From contig NW_023503632.1 of assembly GCF_014529535.1 (NCBI RefSeq), positions 992,001 to 1,056,000 of the forward strand: DNA of 64,000 bases, in the 5' to 3' direction. Shown piece after piece: positions 53,016 to 64,000 of this stretch (position 1 is its first letter; each line of letters begins with the position of its first letter). The notes under the pieces are model-generated. The model had not been told where the DNA came from and did not search any database. It saw only the letters and a list, made by a program, of their open reading frames with translations. The stretch is from Bradysia coprophila (taxonomy: Eukaryota; Arthropoda; Insecta; Diptera; Sciaridae). A program made the position numbers and the translations under genes.

Positions 53016-53119
53016 TATCTGTTTTGGACGATTGTTTTTAGGCAATTTTGCTTGTTGTAGCCCGAACGAAGTGAGGGCTACATGCGAAAGTGCCTAAAAT
53101 CAATCGTCCAAAACAGATA
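53016..53119. repeat. TATCTGTT hairpin element, copy 2
   Basis: TATCTGTTTTGGACGATTG, then TTTTTAGGCAA on the left; TGCCTAAAATCAATCG, then TCCAAAACAGATA on the right. The loop holds a second, GC-rich hairpin TAGCCC…CGAAGTGA…GGGCTA. A further imperfect hairpin follows at 53128-53203 (ATTTTTCATGT mirrored by ACATGAAAAAT). Confidence 0.7.
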
Positions 53120-53194
53120 CTCAAAAAATTTTTCATGTAAGGGGTCGAAAACCTGAGAAAAATATCGAAACTCCCTCATTTTCGGCCCCGACAC

Positions 53195-54200
53195 ATGAAA
53201 AATCTTTTACTTCATCATTCCTTCTCTTGTGGCTTTGCGTACAAGCGCACTACCAAGCAACTTCTAAAAGACCGATTTTACCAGCACAAGTATAACATTT
53301 CCATTAGTAACCAGAGAAATGATAAGTTGGTACGCCTGTGGCAAGATAGAAGGAGCATGTCGAAAAATTGGCACCTCTCTTAAGAGAATTCGTATGTAAT
53401 TCTCTCCCATACCGTACACAATTTTTAACCTCAGATTCCTTCCACACGACTATCATTTCTCTGAACACAGACCGGCCATACACCAATGTGGAAGTTGTAC
53501 ATCGTGAAAGTCAACGACATTATCGAGTTATGAAGCGTTTACAGCGTGATAATAATGATTTCGTTCAAGTTTTTAGGTCTCTCTTTTTCTTTTTTTACAT
53601 TCATTCTGATTTGTCAATTACGTACAGTAATAGTAAGTTAAGGATGGGTGGGACAATTCCGTGCTCCTAAGCCTCCGTTGGGCTTGTTGTGCGTAATAGT
53701 ATGTATGTATTAAGATACCGGGGAATATTGCCAGTGTTATACACTCGTGTATATTACACAAAACACGAGTGCAAAGAGTGTCTGCGTATTACGCGTGCAA
53801 TATTCTCTGATTTAGTTTTATTGTATTGACAGAAACGCGACCAACTGATCGACATAATAATGAAGGCTTATGGACTTTAGGTAAATAATAATGACGTCAC
53901 GCATAGCGCAAACCATGGCAGAATTAAGTTCGGTACAATAATCCGAAAAACAGTGTTTAAATATCGATATATCACCGAAATGCAATAAAAAAATTAGTTT
54001 TGTTGACGATCGAGGTGATTCCTCGATAATTTATTTTTAAACTTTGTCGCTTTCGAGGTGATTTAATAATTTGTTATCATAAAGTCAGAAATTTGTCAAC
54101 TGACGATGGTCTCAATTTGAGACCGAAATATATTTGGAAAATTAAAATTTTTTGGTCTGAGCTATTTTTGACTTTTGGCTGATAGCTTTAACAATTATTG
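53195..54200 (+). mobile_element. Penelope-like retroelement fossil (3' part)
   Basis: The first part encodes CGFAYKRTTKQLLKDRFYQH, then KYNI, which resembles the GIY-YIG endonuclease of Penelope-like elements. The 3' end near 54090-54150 has the CTGACGA…GAAA motif common to their termini. It is a short, old, broken fragment; no reverse transcriptase is present. The assignment rests on these two weak signals together. Confidence 0.4.
54090..54145 (+). ncRNA. Hammerhead-ribozyme-like motif
   Basis: CTGACGA at 54100-54106 matches the CUGANGA core. GGTCTCA-ATT-TGAGACC (54108-54124) forms a perfect 7-bp stem II, and GAAA follows at 54125-54128. AATTTGTCAA (54090-54099) pairs with TTGGAAAATT (54134-54143) as stem I with one mismatch and one wobble. 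Stem III would be tiny (TATAT), no clear cleavage triplet is seen, and T54107 is an extra base. It is therefore a possible, probably inactive, type I motif. Confidence 0.45.
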
Positions 54201-54610
54201 GTTGGGTCAATAATTGCAGTCTTAGTTCTCTTACCATGGTGTTTTTGAGATCACACAATTAGAGTCAGAAGAAAAAGCGATGCAAGAATGGTCTATTTGC
54301 TACATCATTAATTGTGCATCTCTTTTATTTTCACTGGCCGTTTAGCAAATTTAATTTAGTTTTCTGAAGAAACAGAGAGAGAGCTATGAGTTAAAGGTTC
54401 TGCGATGTTTTACGCCCTAGAAATTTGATTCTACTAAAAAGCGCTGGAAAGATGGCATATTTCTTACCTACCTATTGAATACATGAAACTCGTGTGAATT
54501 ACGGTCCTCGCTTCGCTCTGGTGGTTCCGTGTTCCATGGTGGTACACACTCGTTCAAGTATTCTCTTTTATAAGGAAGGGAAAAATTCTTTTACGAATAC
54601 AATTTTGCGA
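54201..54610. other. Spacer with a GGTCCTCGCTTCGCTCTGG block
   Basis: 54488-54521 reads ACTCGTGTGAATTACGG, then TCCTCGCTTCGCTCTGG, a shortened copy of the GC-rich block of element C. No gene. Confidence 0.4.
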
Positions 54611-56045
54611 GTTGTAGCCCACACGCTGGTAGAAAAACCTTTTTTCTTCAGGCGAGCCAAAAAACTAAGAAAACTTCCCGCTTGTTAATAAAGACAAGAT
54701 TTCCTGATTTAAAGGGTTTAAAATAAAAACATTGCTTTGGTCGAAATATATCAATATTGTGAAATCTTCATAAAAAAAAAAAAAATGTCGGGACAGAAGA
54801 CAGAGATATACAGCCCGACTGACGATCTAGTTCTTCAGCATGCTAGTGTCATGCATCTCCCTCAGCAATTAATACTATTAACAATAGTGAATAGTAACGG
54901 TTGTGGTATCACCTCACACATATCAGACACATCTATCATTAGACGCGCTGAGTTTCAGTCTGTATGCGGTAAACGTTTTCTAAGAGAACAGGTAGCATTA
55001 GGAGGTAGTATGAGATGCGCGACAGGCGAAATTTTTGTGTAGGAAAATTGTCAAAATTTCAATTTATCTATTAGGGGGTCGTTCTGAAAAGTCATAAATT
55101 GCAGTTCTTACAATGTTTCGGAACAGGGGAACACGGAACACCATGTATATGCCTTGCTTTGGTGAACGTGATACAAACAAAAGTCTCAAATTAAACTTCG
55201 CGTATATTCCGCAGAACAGCCTCTGTTCGAAGCCTATTGTTCATAACCCTTGTTCAGTAACTTAATCGAGGTTATTTCACACAAAAAACAAGTGTAACAG
55301 TCCAACAATCGGACATTCATATTTATGAAAAATTTGTAGAAGCGTTAGTAGGTTCTCGTCGTCGCTACTTACAACAACAAGAAACAGAAATTTCTTGTCT
55401 TGATATAGTTGCAGGTCTCTGGGACCTTGATTGTAGTTGTATTTACTGAAAGCTTCAAAAAAGCACAGGATATTATGAACGAACTTGAAGCAAATTTCAA
55501 ATTTGAAGACCAAAGCTGAAGTAAAAGTTGTCTTTTATAAAATATTTTTGTCACATCCCCAATCAACACTCAAGTTGTAAGAATTTCAGCTGAATTTCAA
55601 CGTTTGTCTTTAAAATGATTTCAATGATTACGATTTTGTATGTGATAAGGGTCGGTGGGGTTGTGAAAAATACTTATCTGCGTTATCTAAGATACCGGGA
55701 AAATTCAAAGCCCTAAAAACCGGAAGTCTGCAAAGGATTCTGACTTGTCGATCTGCTGGAAAGTTGATGATTCACCGGGAAATTTTGTCAAATTTTACCG
55801 GCTACCAGGAAGTACAGCGAATTTGGATAACGGGAAAAATATTCTTTGCGTTCATGTTCGTAATGCTGAAATGTGGGTTGACTTCTCGTTTATAGATACA
55901 AAAACAAAGATTCGGCTTCGTCTAATTACTTCCCGATTTTGTGAATAAAAGTGACCCTAATTACTTCCCGCTTGTTTTACATTGGCTCAAAAAATTTCCC
56001 TTAGCTCGCCAAAAAGGTAGGTTTTTCCACCAGCGAGCCCACAAC
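54611..56045. mobile_element. GTTGTAGCCCAC-TIR element, composite
   Basis: Left arm GTTGTAGCCCACACGCTGGT, then AGAAAAACC; right arm GGTTTTTCCACC, then AGCGAGCCCACAAC. Inward, GGCGAGCCAAAAAA and CTTCCCGCTTGTT recur in inverted form at 55955-56015. The interior 54720-55950 has short frames (for example 54737-55042) with no recognisable domain. Class unknown. Confidence 0.5.
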
Positions 56046-56553
56046 AGATGCGTATACAACTTTTCATACAAGGAGCCAACGCACTTAAACCATGAGTGGT
56101 ACTTTAAGTAAGCCAATTTTTTGTGGTTTATTTGTTTAAGAAATAGAAATAGAAATGTGTGTAATTTAGTTGTCCAGCATCTAATGCAATCGAGTATTGG
56201 CAGAATTTGTTTTCACCCTCCTTATCGTACACGATCACATTAGGAAATTTAATTATCTCGGGTGACTTATGAAGTTACAGATAACAGATAAAATAAAACT
56301 TGGAACAAAACCGGACCATTTAACTTAAATACGATGGCCAGCCAACTTCTGGAATTCATAAAAAAAGGGAGCGACCATTTTCTTCATAAATGAGTCAATC
56401 AACTCGACCAACGAGAAATGTCGTTATAAAATTGAATAAAATGAATGAAAATTGAAATTTATTTCGTCTTACAATTTCTACAAAAAAAAAGATTTTTTTC
56501 CACTTTAATTCTTTGATAGACTTTTCTGCTGATGACTGTTATCTCCGCCATCA
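56046..56553. other. Spacer downstream of Bap111
   Basis: At 56335-56440 the + strand encodes ASQLLEFIKKG and, one frame over, GATIFFINESINSTNEK, a broken relative of the modules at 14126-14371 and 32690-32830. Polyadenylation of Bap111 (minus strand) probably occurs here; TTTATTTC/TTTATT contexts lie near 56435-56465. Confidence 0.35.
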
Positions 56554-59500
56554 CTATTCGGCTCCATCTTTTTTTTCCGGTTCTTCGTGCTGTCCTTCGG
56601 CTTTTTTATCTGAAACAAAGGAAATTTCTGATTTTTCCGCTCGATATGTTAACTGACAACAAGTCCAACAGAAGATTTACGTTTGCTTTCGTCTCCTCCT
56701 TCGTTCGGATGAATGGCTGGGCCACTTGGAATTGGTCCAGGCGGTGGAGGACCATATGGTGAAGGTGCATTATTAGCTCCAACGTAATGCGATGGTTGTG
56801 GTGGATATTGACCGCCGTGATGGTATGGATACGGTGGATATTGATGGTAAGGTTGCGATGGATGGCCGGCATATTGCGGTGGATAATACGGCGATCTTTG
56901 CTGTCCAGGACCAGCGCCGGGAAAAGCTCCATATGGATGTGGTGGCAAGCCTGCCATACCTAAAATACATTTTATGACTGTCTTTCCGGACTCGTATGTT
57001 GAATGGTGAATTACCTTGATGTGGAACGATGTGCGGCGGCATATTATGATGAGTGGTTTGTGGAATCGGATGATGCGGTGGTGTTGCATTCGGTACAGGA
57101 GCAATTGGTTCGCTGTATGCCGATTGGGCCAGTGGCGGTTGCGATGGTGATGAGATCACAGCTGTTGTTGTTGGCTGTGGAATGTTGGTCGGCGTCGGAA
57201 CAGATGAATGAATTGGTGATGGTGCTGGTTGGGCATACGTTGTCGGCGCTGGAACTATTGGAGCTGGAGTTTCGTCTTTCGGTTCAACGGTTGGAATTTT
57301 GGCAGCAGTTGGACTCAATGGTTGAGCAGGATGTTCGGCAGCGGCCTCAGGATGTTCGGATTCGGTAGGCTTAGTGGTTAGCGTTGTTGGATTCGAATTG
57401 GAATCGCTTTCCGATGGTGAATTGGCTGTTATGTTGTGAGATTCCTTGGACGATTCAACTGGCCGCGCAACTTCGGGCTCGGGTTGTGTCGGATCCGTTT
57501 CCATTGGCTAGGTGGATGTGAAATGTTCATTATTTAAGGATTCAATTTTCGGTTGAAAATACTTTTTTTGTTAAAATGAAAATGAGATAAAAAAACGAAA
57601 AGGGATTTTGGCTGGGTAGGTGACGGAAATAATTTGCAAAAATTAACTTATTGGTCTAGACAAATGTTTACCTGGATGAAGTGATGGAGGACAGTCATCT
57701 ACCGTTATATTGATGCAAAAGTGTGAGCATAAGAATAAGCGGTTACATCTAATGTTCTAAGTGATTTTCAAGGGAATTTTTTTGGTTTGCATTTTCAAGA
57801 ATTGTGTTTTTTCTGTGTGTCTGTGTGTGTGTCAACTACGATTTGTACAACAAAAATTTTCCTTTTTTTACAATTTCGTACGAGAGTGCAGAGAGTGCAC
57901 TCTTGCGATCATATCAAATTGATTTGAATTCAACATTGAGTTGGTCTACACATAATTTAACGCACAAGTCTCCACATGAAACATAAACGACTGGTTCTAT
58001 CACTTACCTCCTGTTCGGATGGTTGAGCTTCCGTTGCCGAGTTAGCCGTGTTTGTCGGTTGCGGTACAGCTGAAATGTCATCATCCGGACGAATGTTCGG
58101 TTTCAATTGGTTAGGTTCGTCCAATTGACGCATACGTTCGCGTTTCATTGCTTCATACTGACGCTCCACCATTTTCTGGAAGGTCTCTTCATCAACAGCT
58201 GGCTTGCAATGCTAAAAATATAAAACGCAAAGTTGTTGTAATACAGACGAGCAGCCCAACCACACACTTCACACTCGGTGTACTGAATAATCTGGACTTT
58301 TCGGGTGTGTGTGTGGACTATGAACTCAGTACCTTTTTCAATTCTTCCTGGAACACGTCACTTGACTCGGCGAGTCGGCGCTTCTTCGACTCAAATTTCT
58401 CCTCCATTTGCAACAGTTCTGCCTCCAATTTCATTTGATGCATAGTCAACGATTGAACTTGACGCTTCAAGACTTGCATACGGCTTGTTGTTACAACGGT
58501 ACGAACATCCGGAACTGCCATGTCCGAAAATATTTCGTTGATCAACCGATGATTGCGTAGAAAGCGAGCATACGCTACGTGCTTAACGGAGTATCCGTCG
58601 TCTTGGTCTGGAAATGAATATTGAACCGAAGTTCCAATGTCAAAAAAATTAAAACTTTGCCAGTGGGAAAGTTACGTTGCACCTTCTTCATCTTCGGCTG
58701 GTTGAATGTCAATGCGACGATCAGCTTGAGAACCTTTTGCCGGTCGGGATGGAGTCTCATGAGAGTCAGCGTCTGCAATAGCTACAGGAAAGCGAAATAA
58801 ATTTTCCATTTTCGGTACAACAAAATGCATTCGTAATTCACACACCTGCTTTGGCCTTGTTCTTGGCAGCCAAGAAGGATAGATATGCAGGAGAACTGTG
58901 GTAAGTCTTAAGACTTTTTTCGTACTCTGCCTACAATTTGGAATTCAAAACAAATTTTGAGCTAAAATTCCTCGAAAAGACGAGCTTCGTCCTACCTTCT
59001 CAATCGTATACTCTTCGATGAACTCTTGTTTCTGCGGTTCGGGCAGGTCTCGCCACATTTGACCAATAACTTTACCAATTTCCCAAAGCTTTCGTTCCGG
59101 ATGTGCGGCCTTGACACTGTCCCACACCTTACGAGAATATCTCATGTACGGCATCAACGGTTTTTCGGGAGCTTTAGGAGGTTTCGGTGCTCGGGATTCC
59201 GCCTAGAAATTACAATTTCATTGAACAGTTTTCAAGACATGCGAATGGGTTTACTACCGTAGATTTTCCAGATTTGCCGGGCGTAAAGGCAGGATTTCCA
59301 TGAACGGTGTGCACGAACGGATTACCCATTTCCTTGTTACGTTCGCTAGCTGCCGATGAACCAGATGCTCGCAAACGTTCTGTGCAACAATTGTAAATGG
59401 AATATTTTGTTAAGAATTGTTTGAAAGAGTGCGTTTGAACAGAATTTTGTTTCTAGTGCATTTAGTGCTCTAATCATTGATTATCATAGAAGCAAGACAT

Positions 59501-61284
59501 GATGTTAAGATGTAAGACAGTTATTACAGCAAAACTCAATATAAGCAACAACAGCAACAACAACAACAAAAATGTTCCCCAAAAAGGCCTGAAATCATTA
59601 GTCAAAGAATGGTGCAATAGCACAAGTTGTAACTTTTACAACAGGAGATATCAACACACGAACTCAATATTTTAATCAGTTAGTGAATATTGGGCTGATG
59701 TGCTTGGGTGAAATGAAGTGAAGCCACTAAAATGATTGACTCATTGCCGCAGAGTTTTTAAAACACCAAAGAAGAAGCCATTGTGATCAGTGAATGTACA
59801 CTTGAATTCGTACATACAATTGACTAGAAACCTAAAATTTACCACAGACATGCAAATGTAAATTCACGGCAACACGATTCCTGAATTCCTGTGAAGAAGC
59901 GCCAAAGTCAAATCTCCAAAAAAATCGTCAAGATAAATCGGCAGAGTGTGCAGAAATCCTAAGTAAATCGACAGAGTGTGAAGGCAGGACACAAAAAATG
60001 GAAGATTTGTCTTCACTTTGGCGATTTTCCTTGGCATTTCTTCACACTCTGGCGATTTAATAAATCAACCAAAAATGAATTGCTAAGAAAATTCGCCGGA
60101 GAGTCCAACATTTTCCAAACAAAAAAGGTTTTTTGTGAAATTTTGGAAAATTCGAGAAAATTGAAGAAAATAAGGAAAATGTTTTCCAAAAATTGTCCGT
60201 GAAAATAAGTGATCGGTGAGTTCAGTCTCTGCGTTTTTAGTAGTGTTACAGGTGGAATTTAGTGACAACAAAGTGTTGTGAGCCAGACATGTTTTTTGAA
60301 ATGTCCCGTCCGTTCTATTGACGAAATCAAGTCAACTTAATTAAACAGGGGCCGATTCAAAAAAATGTCTGAGCCAACGGGTCGGAATTTAATAAAGCTC
60401 TGACAAAAGTGTCGAGTTCATGCTTTCAGAGGAAGACTAAACACAATTTCTGTTCTTTTCTGGTCCTTTATATATCTCCGCTAACTGTGATGGCTGATGA
60501 GAGTGCTGAAAATTCGTTAGACGTTGATGATGGGATTTTTTGTTGGTACAAATGTGTTGAATACGATTTCGTTTATTGGTGCACATTGTAATGGTGAACA
60601 AAAATCCAAATTTTACCTTTCAAAATGTTGAAAGTAACAGCGACACCATGTTTCATGTGAAAATCTAAAGAAAGATAATTACACAGAGGAAAAGACAAAA
60701 AATGCCAACAAAGTAATGCATGCAAATTACAAAAATGAATAGAAATAAATGGGAAAGGCATAAATAGGGGGATTGGAAGGAGTTTGATCGTTTATGTGGT
60801 AGCGGCATTATTCAATAAAAATCATTTCTTAAACGATTTTTTTTTATTATTTCTGGGTGGCACATGCATTTTGTTTATTGGATTTTGTTAAAAGGAAACC
60901 CGGTGACTTAAATTCGGTCAAATTTCAATTTTAAAATTATTTTTTTTGGCTGATAAAAATTGATCCGATTAATATTTAGATTCAATTCTCATCATGCCCA
61001 ATGCATTGAAGTAATAGATTTACGATTAAATAAGATGGGCGCATCAGTCTTCGGTCATGTACTAGTAATCGGACTTTTATTGTTCCTCAAATGATAAACA
61101 TTTTATGACTGAAAGAACAATAGTTAACAAACTACTGGTACATGTCCGGAGGATACCCTTCGCTTTGATTTGTCATTTTTTTTAAATTAATTATTTAATT
61201 CAATTCTTTTCGTTACTTACGGCCACTCTGTCCAGGACCCGACGAGTTCGACGCAACCTGCTTGTAGTTGCTGGGCAAAGACAT
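56554..61284 (-). CDS. Bap111: SWI/SNF (BAP) HMG-box subunit, SMARCE1/BAP57 orthologue
   Basis: Core accessory subunit of the Brahma/BAF chromatin remodeller (dalao in Drosophila). Eleven exons: 61221-61284, 59258-59379, 58996-59202, 58846-58930, 58683-58781, 58333-58607, 58008-58211, 57015-57507, 56681-56959 and 56554-56609 (ten listed coding segments) join in frame to 627 residues. The HMG box, about residues 72-135, has [20 protein letters not shown] and [39 protein letters not shown] follows. The coiled coil has [20 protein letters not shown] and [20 protein letters not shown], as in SMARCE1. The C-terminal half is Pro/Gln/Tyr-rich ([15 protein letters not shown]), far longer than in vertebrates. 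The last 18 codons ([17 protein letters not shown]) come from a 56-bp exon; without that splice the protein would end VGLVVS at 56649. A TTTACAG acceptor before the ATG suggests a 5' UTR intron. Confidence 0.93.
59380..61220 (-). other. Bap111 first coding intron
   Basis: 1.84-kb AT-rich intron. Contains a short CAACAA run at 59545-59570 and paired CTTCACTTTGGCGATTT / TCACACTCTGGCGATTTA words near 60014-60060. No nested gene or clear mobile element was recognised. Confidence 0.5.
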
Positions 61285-62788
61285 TTTTGAACGCGAGTTG
61301 AAATGTTCTCGGCTGTAAAAAATTGTGTTTTTTTCGTTAATGTTGAGGTTAAATTGATATCAAAGGTGGCGGATAATTACTACACGGTCAATATCGTCCT
61401 GTGGACGGTAATATCGTTTTTTGAACAATAGTATCGTTCCTAACCATATTGACCGTGTAGAAAAGTCGCCTCTCCATATCAAAGGTAAGTGGATCGATGT
61501 ACATACTACACTGGTATGTACTGTACGTGTCAAACGAATACTATCAGTCCCATCTGTACAATGGAAACACTAAAATAATTGCGAGATGAGGCTTATAACG
61601 TTGATCTGTAGACCTGAATTTTCGTATTATTTACGATTTTGCTTAGCCCTGATGCGTCGAAAATTATTTAAAATTGGCATTTAGGTTGACCTGACAGGTT
61701 CGAAGTAAGTTTCGGGTCAGGTGGATGCCAACACCATTTATTTATCAGGTCAACTACACCTGTCTTGACTTGGCCTGTCATACGTCTTAATGCAAATTAA
61801 AGAGAATTAATTCTTTCCTTTGAGCATGGTTATGATTGCTATTTACCAGGCGGAGATGATGTCTGGAGGCGAGAAATTACAGGGTTTTTGTATGATTGCC
61901 AGCTATATTGATAGATTCAACCCCTAAACACTCACAACACTCGTTAAACAAGTGAATTCCGTTGAGAGTCCATCCCACTGATTTAATAACAAGTCTTTTA
62001 TTCCGATTCCGATCTCAACGACGGTTTGTCGTTCCTTAAATGGTTTCTATTATGCACAATCGATAATATAAAACGAATATTTCCTCACTCTTTGCTGAGA
62101 CAACAAAGTAAATGGCTGACAACAGAAACATTGATGCCAAAACAGAAGATACAAATGCATGAATTTTCGCGATAGGAAATCGAAGTATCGAAGTATGAGA
62201 ACTATACTAAAACGGCTATATCGTTAACGCTGTTGTTTGTTCACTCAGAAGAAAGTTATTGGATAAATTCACTTACTACGGTCACAAATTCACTTCTTAA
62301 CACACAAAAGCGGCTTTCTGCATAATGTTAACTTAATTACAATATTCAACTGACGTGAGCTAAATGGGGTCCCAGTTGAAAAATCTGCTGTTTTTTTGCA
62401 TGTTTTGGAACCGAGAACGTGGGTTTTTCAAAAAGAAAGGCGAGAATGATTCTTGGGAAACAAAAGTATTTGCGATAAAATGGTCAAATTATTAGGGACC
62501 GGCTGATTTTCTGATCAGATAATGCAAACAAAAACGCAAACGGACTGAAACAAATTAAATTCTGACTGTACTGCGAGGTTTTAATGAAACCAGAAGTCAT
62601 TATGTGTAGGAGCCCGGTAGACTAATTGTTTTCTCAATCGGACCAATATATGCCCAAGGTTATGAGAGAACAGGTTAAGACACTTCTCAGTTGACCACGA
62701 CGGTGGTGTGTTATTACTCAATCCTTTCGGTTCAGTTTTGAGTTCCGTTAGATAATTGACTAGACGAAAATGCTAAGGCTTGATTTCC
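61285..62788. other. Region upstream of Bap111
   Basis: Probably holds the Bap111 5' UTR exon and promoter, not assignable by eye. The palindrome element at 61380-61460 lies here. GGTTGACCTGACAGG at 61684 and related GTCAGGT / AGGTCAAC words to 61790 form a small inverted cluster. No other gene. Confidence 0.4.
61380..61460. repeat. CGATATTATCG palindrome element, copy 4 (complete)
   Basis: 81 bp with perfect 15-bp ends, CTACACGGTCAATAT and ATATTGACCGTGTAG, and two degenerate ACGATAATATCGTT cores. Best copy for defining the element. Confidence 0.85.
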
Positions 62789-62845
62789 AAAAAAGTACTC
62801 AGTGTGAGAGACAATTTTTTTTTCAACTCTCACAGAGTACTTTTT
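62789..62845. repeat. Hairpin MITE, short copy
   Basis: AAAAAAGTACTCAGTGTGAG at the left and CTCTCACAGAGTACTTTTT at the right; a shortened relative of 1-83. Confidence 0.75.
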
Positions 62846-62872
62846 ATTGACCGGAAACTATACTTAAACTTA

Positions 62873-63046
62873 ATGCTGAAAACAAACGAGACATTGAAAA
62901 CGTGTTTTGGTCCTAGTTTTCATTGACAGATGCAGCAATCGCAATTTTCGATAGAGAAATTTCTAACTTTATTTGACAGTTGCGACAATTTCGTCATGAA
63001 AACAAGGACCAAAACACGTTTTGAATGCCTCGTTTGTTTTCAGCAT
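62873..63046. repeat. ATGCTGAAAACAAACGAG-TIR MITE
   Basis: ATGCTGAAAACAAACGAG and CTCGTTTGTTTTCAGCAT are the ends; the arms continue over about 52 bp through AAAACGTGTTTTGGTCCT. The middle contains TTTGACAGTTGCGACAATT. No gene. Confidence 0.8.
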
Positions 63047-63226
63047 AAGAGAATTCACACCATAAGTCCGTTACAAATTCAAAATGAAACGTACAACAAC
63101 CAAATACCAAATCAAAGGCAGCTTTGTATTTGGTCAATTCGCTTTATTTTCATATAAGAATGCGTTGAAATTAATTTTTTTAATCATTGATTCATCCAGC
63201 GATTCATCGAAAATTCAAGTTCAAAT

Positions 63227-63312
63227 AGTTCTCCGTGAGAGAGCAAGCTGTCAAATAAACAAAGTAAAAATTGAAAAAATTCAATTTTGTCTCTCACACG
63301 GAGGACTTTTTT
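63227..63312. repeat. Hairpin MITE, copy 2 (inverted)
   Basis: Reverse-complement match to 1-83: AGTTCTCCGTGAGAGAGCAA through TTGTCTCTCACACGGAGGAC. Together with 62789-62845 it brackets the MITE at 62873-63046. Confidence 0.75.
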
Positions 63313-63340
63313 GGTAAATTGCAAACAGGCATGTTTTGTT

Positions 63341-63815
63341 CAAGGTTCTGAAAGAACAGGTTAAGACACTCACGAAGGCGGGTGAAACACAAATCTTGAC
63401 AATACAGACATGTATTTTGTTTGAAAAGTCAACTTCAAAACAATTTTTTTTTGTTAAGTTGAAATCGTCATATTAAATTTTCCAAACCTAGTTGGCGCCA
63501 AAGTTCTGAAAGAACAGGTTAAGACAACCACGAAGGCGGTTGACACCAAATTTTATAAACAGATAGTGTGAGAAATCAACTTGAAGAAAATATTTTTCTC
63601 GAAAATTCAGAATTTTGTTTTTGTTAAGTTCCATTTTACATATAAACTTCGCAGCGTCAACTATTGTGTGTCACCGCCTTTGTGATCAACTCAGGGTTGT
63701 CTTAGCCTGTTCTTTCAGAACCTTGGTTGGCGCGGCGCTACAGGAAAATTTTGATCACACCGCCTTCGTGATCAACTCGAAAGTGTCTTAACCTGTTCTT
63801 TCAGAACCTTGGTTT
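63341..63815. repeat. Nested inverted repeats of GGTTCTGAAAGAACAGGTTA
   Basis: Four copies of a 40-bp block, GTTCTGAAAGAACAGGTTAA, then GACA..CACGAAGGCGG. Two are forward (about 63341-63380, 63502-63542) and two reverse (about 63683-63725, 63763-63815), forming an inner and an outer inverted pair. Its core TTCTGAAAGAA is itself palindromic. A related AACAGGTTAAGACACTTC lies at 62671. No gene. Confidence 0.75.
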
Positions 63816-64000
63816 TGCTTGCAGTGATGGTTTTACTTTTTCAAAAAAAGACTTCAATTCAGAGAAATCATCAAAAAACGAATATTTTTCCGCCGTAATG
63901 TAGGCTACAAATTTCCAAAGAGTACATTGCTCTTAAATTAGAAAAGAACTTTAGAAAAGCGAGAAAAGCTAGAAGGCGAAGAAGAAAAATCTTTATTTAT
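63816..64000. other. Right window edge
   Basis: AT-rich; no feature recognised. Confidence 0.3.

Noticed and set aside
56606-57504. Alternative frames ([21 protein letters not shown] as a separate gene)
   Set aside because: [11 protein letters not shown] is the body of Bap111 exon 8; the others are frame shadows of its Pro/Tyr-rich exons.

Overview
The window reads as nuclear DNA of an insect, most likely a lower dipteran. It is AT-rich, genes have short GT-AG introns (about 60-110 bp) plus a few long ones filled with repeats, and the recognisable proteins are metazoan, some with insect-like features. The species is not readable from the sequence; a fungus-gnat-like nematoceran is a guess.

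Ten protein-coding genes could be assembled: a caffeoyl-CoA O-methyltransferase-like enzyme (670-1603, -), TRAP-delta/SSR4 (3057-3719, +), a shugoshin (8504-10240, +), a chymotrypsin-fold serine protease (11001-13152, -), ABHD18 (23350-28943, -), a membrane-anchored protein with two MATH-like repeats (31248-32474, +), a small heat-shock protein (34294-34917, +), a lipid phosphate phosphatase (41575-42357, +), a DRAM-family membrane protein (43550-44326, +), a nine-finger C2H2 protein (50958-52410, +) and the BAP/SWI-SNF HMG subunit Bap111/SMARCE1 (56554-61284, -). That is eleven entries counting the MATH-like one, whose family call is weaker. Every multi-exon model was checked by joining splice sites and keeping the reading frame. 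The genes look like an unrelated housekeeping neighbourhood; no operon-like or pathway logic links them.

The rest, well over half of the window, is repeat-derived. Identified are: hAT-type insertions (14945-15383 with a perfect 8-bp target duplication; 24836-26607 in an ABHD18 intron), a three-copy GGGGCC-ended MITE, many hairpin MITEs, a pair of tandem-unit elements (21334-22276, 49460-50719), an RTE-type LINE (45940-46857) and fragments of other retroelements including a Penelope-like fossil with a hammerhead-like motif (53195-54200).

The most unusual structures are two 2-kb elements (4391-6358 and 36501-38721). Their inverted ends are arrays of perfect 24-bp palindromes. The palindrome sequence differs between the two, yet symmetry, unit length and spacing are kept, and both carry an internal CCTTTTACAAAATGTAACG-type minisatellite. 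A third nearby element (39237-39985) shares that minisatellite but has other ends. This looks like a foldback-like family in which secondary structure, rather than sequence, is preserved.
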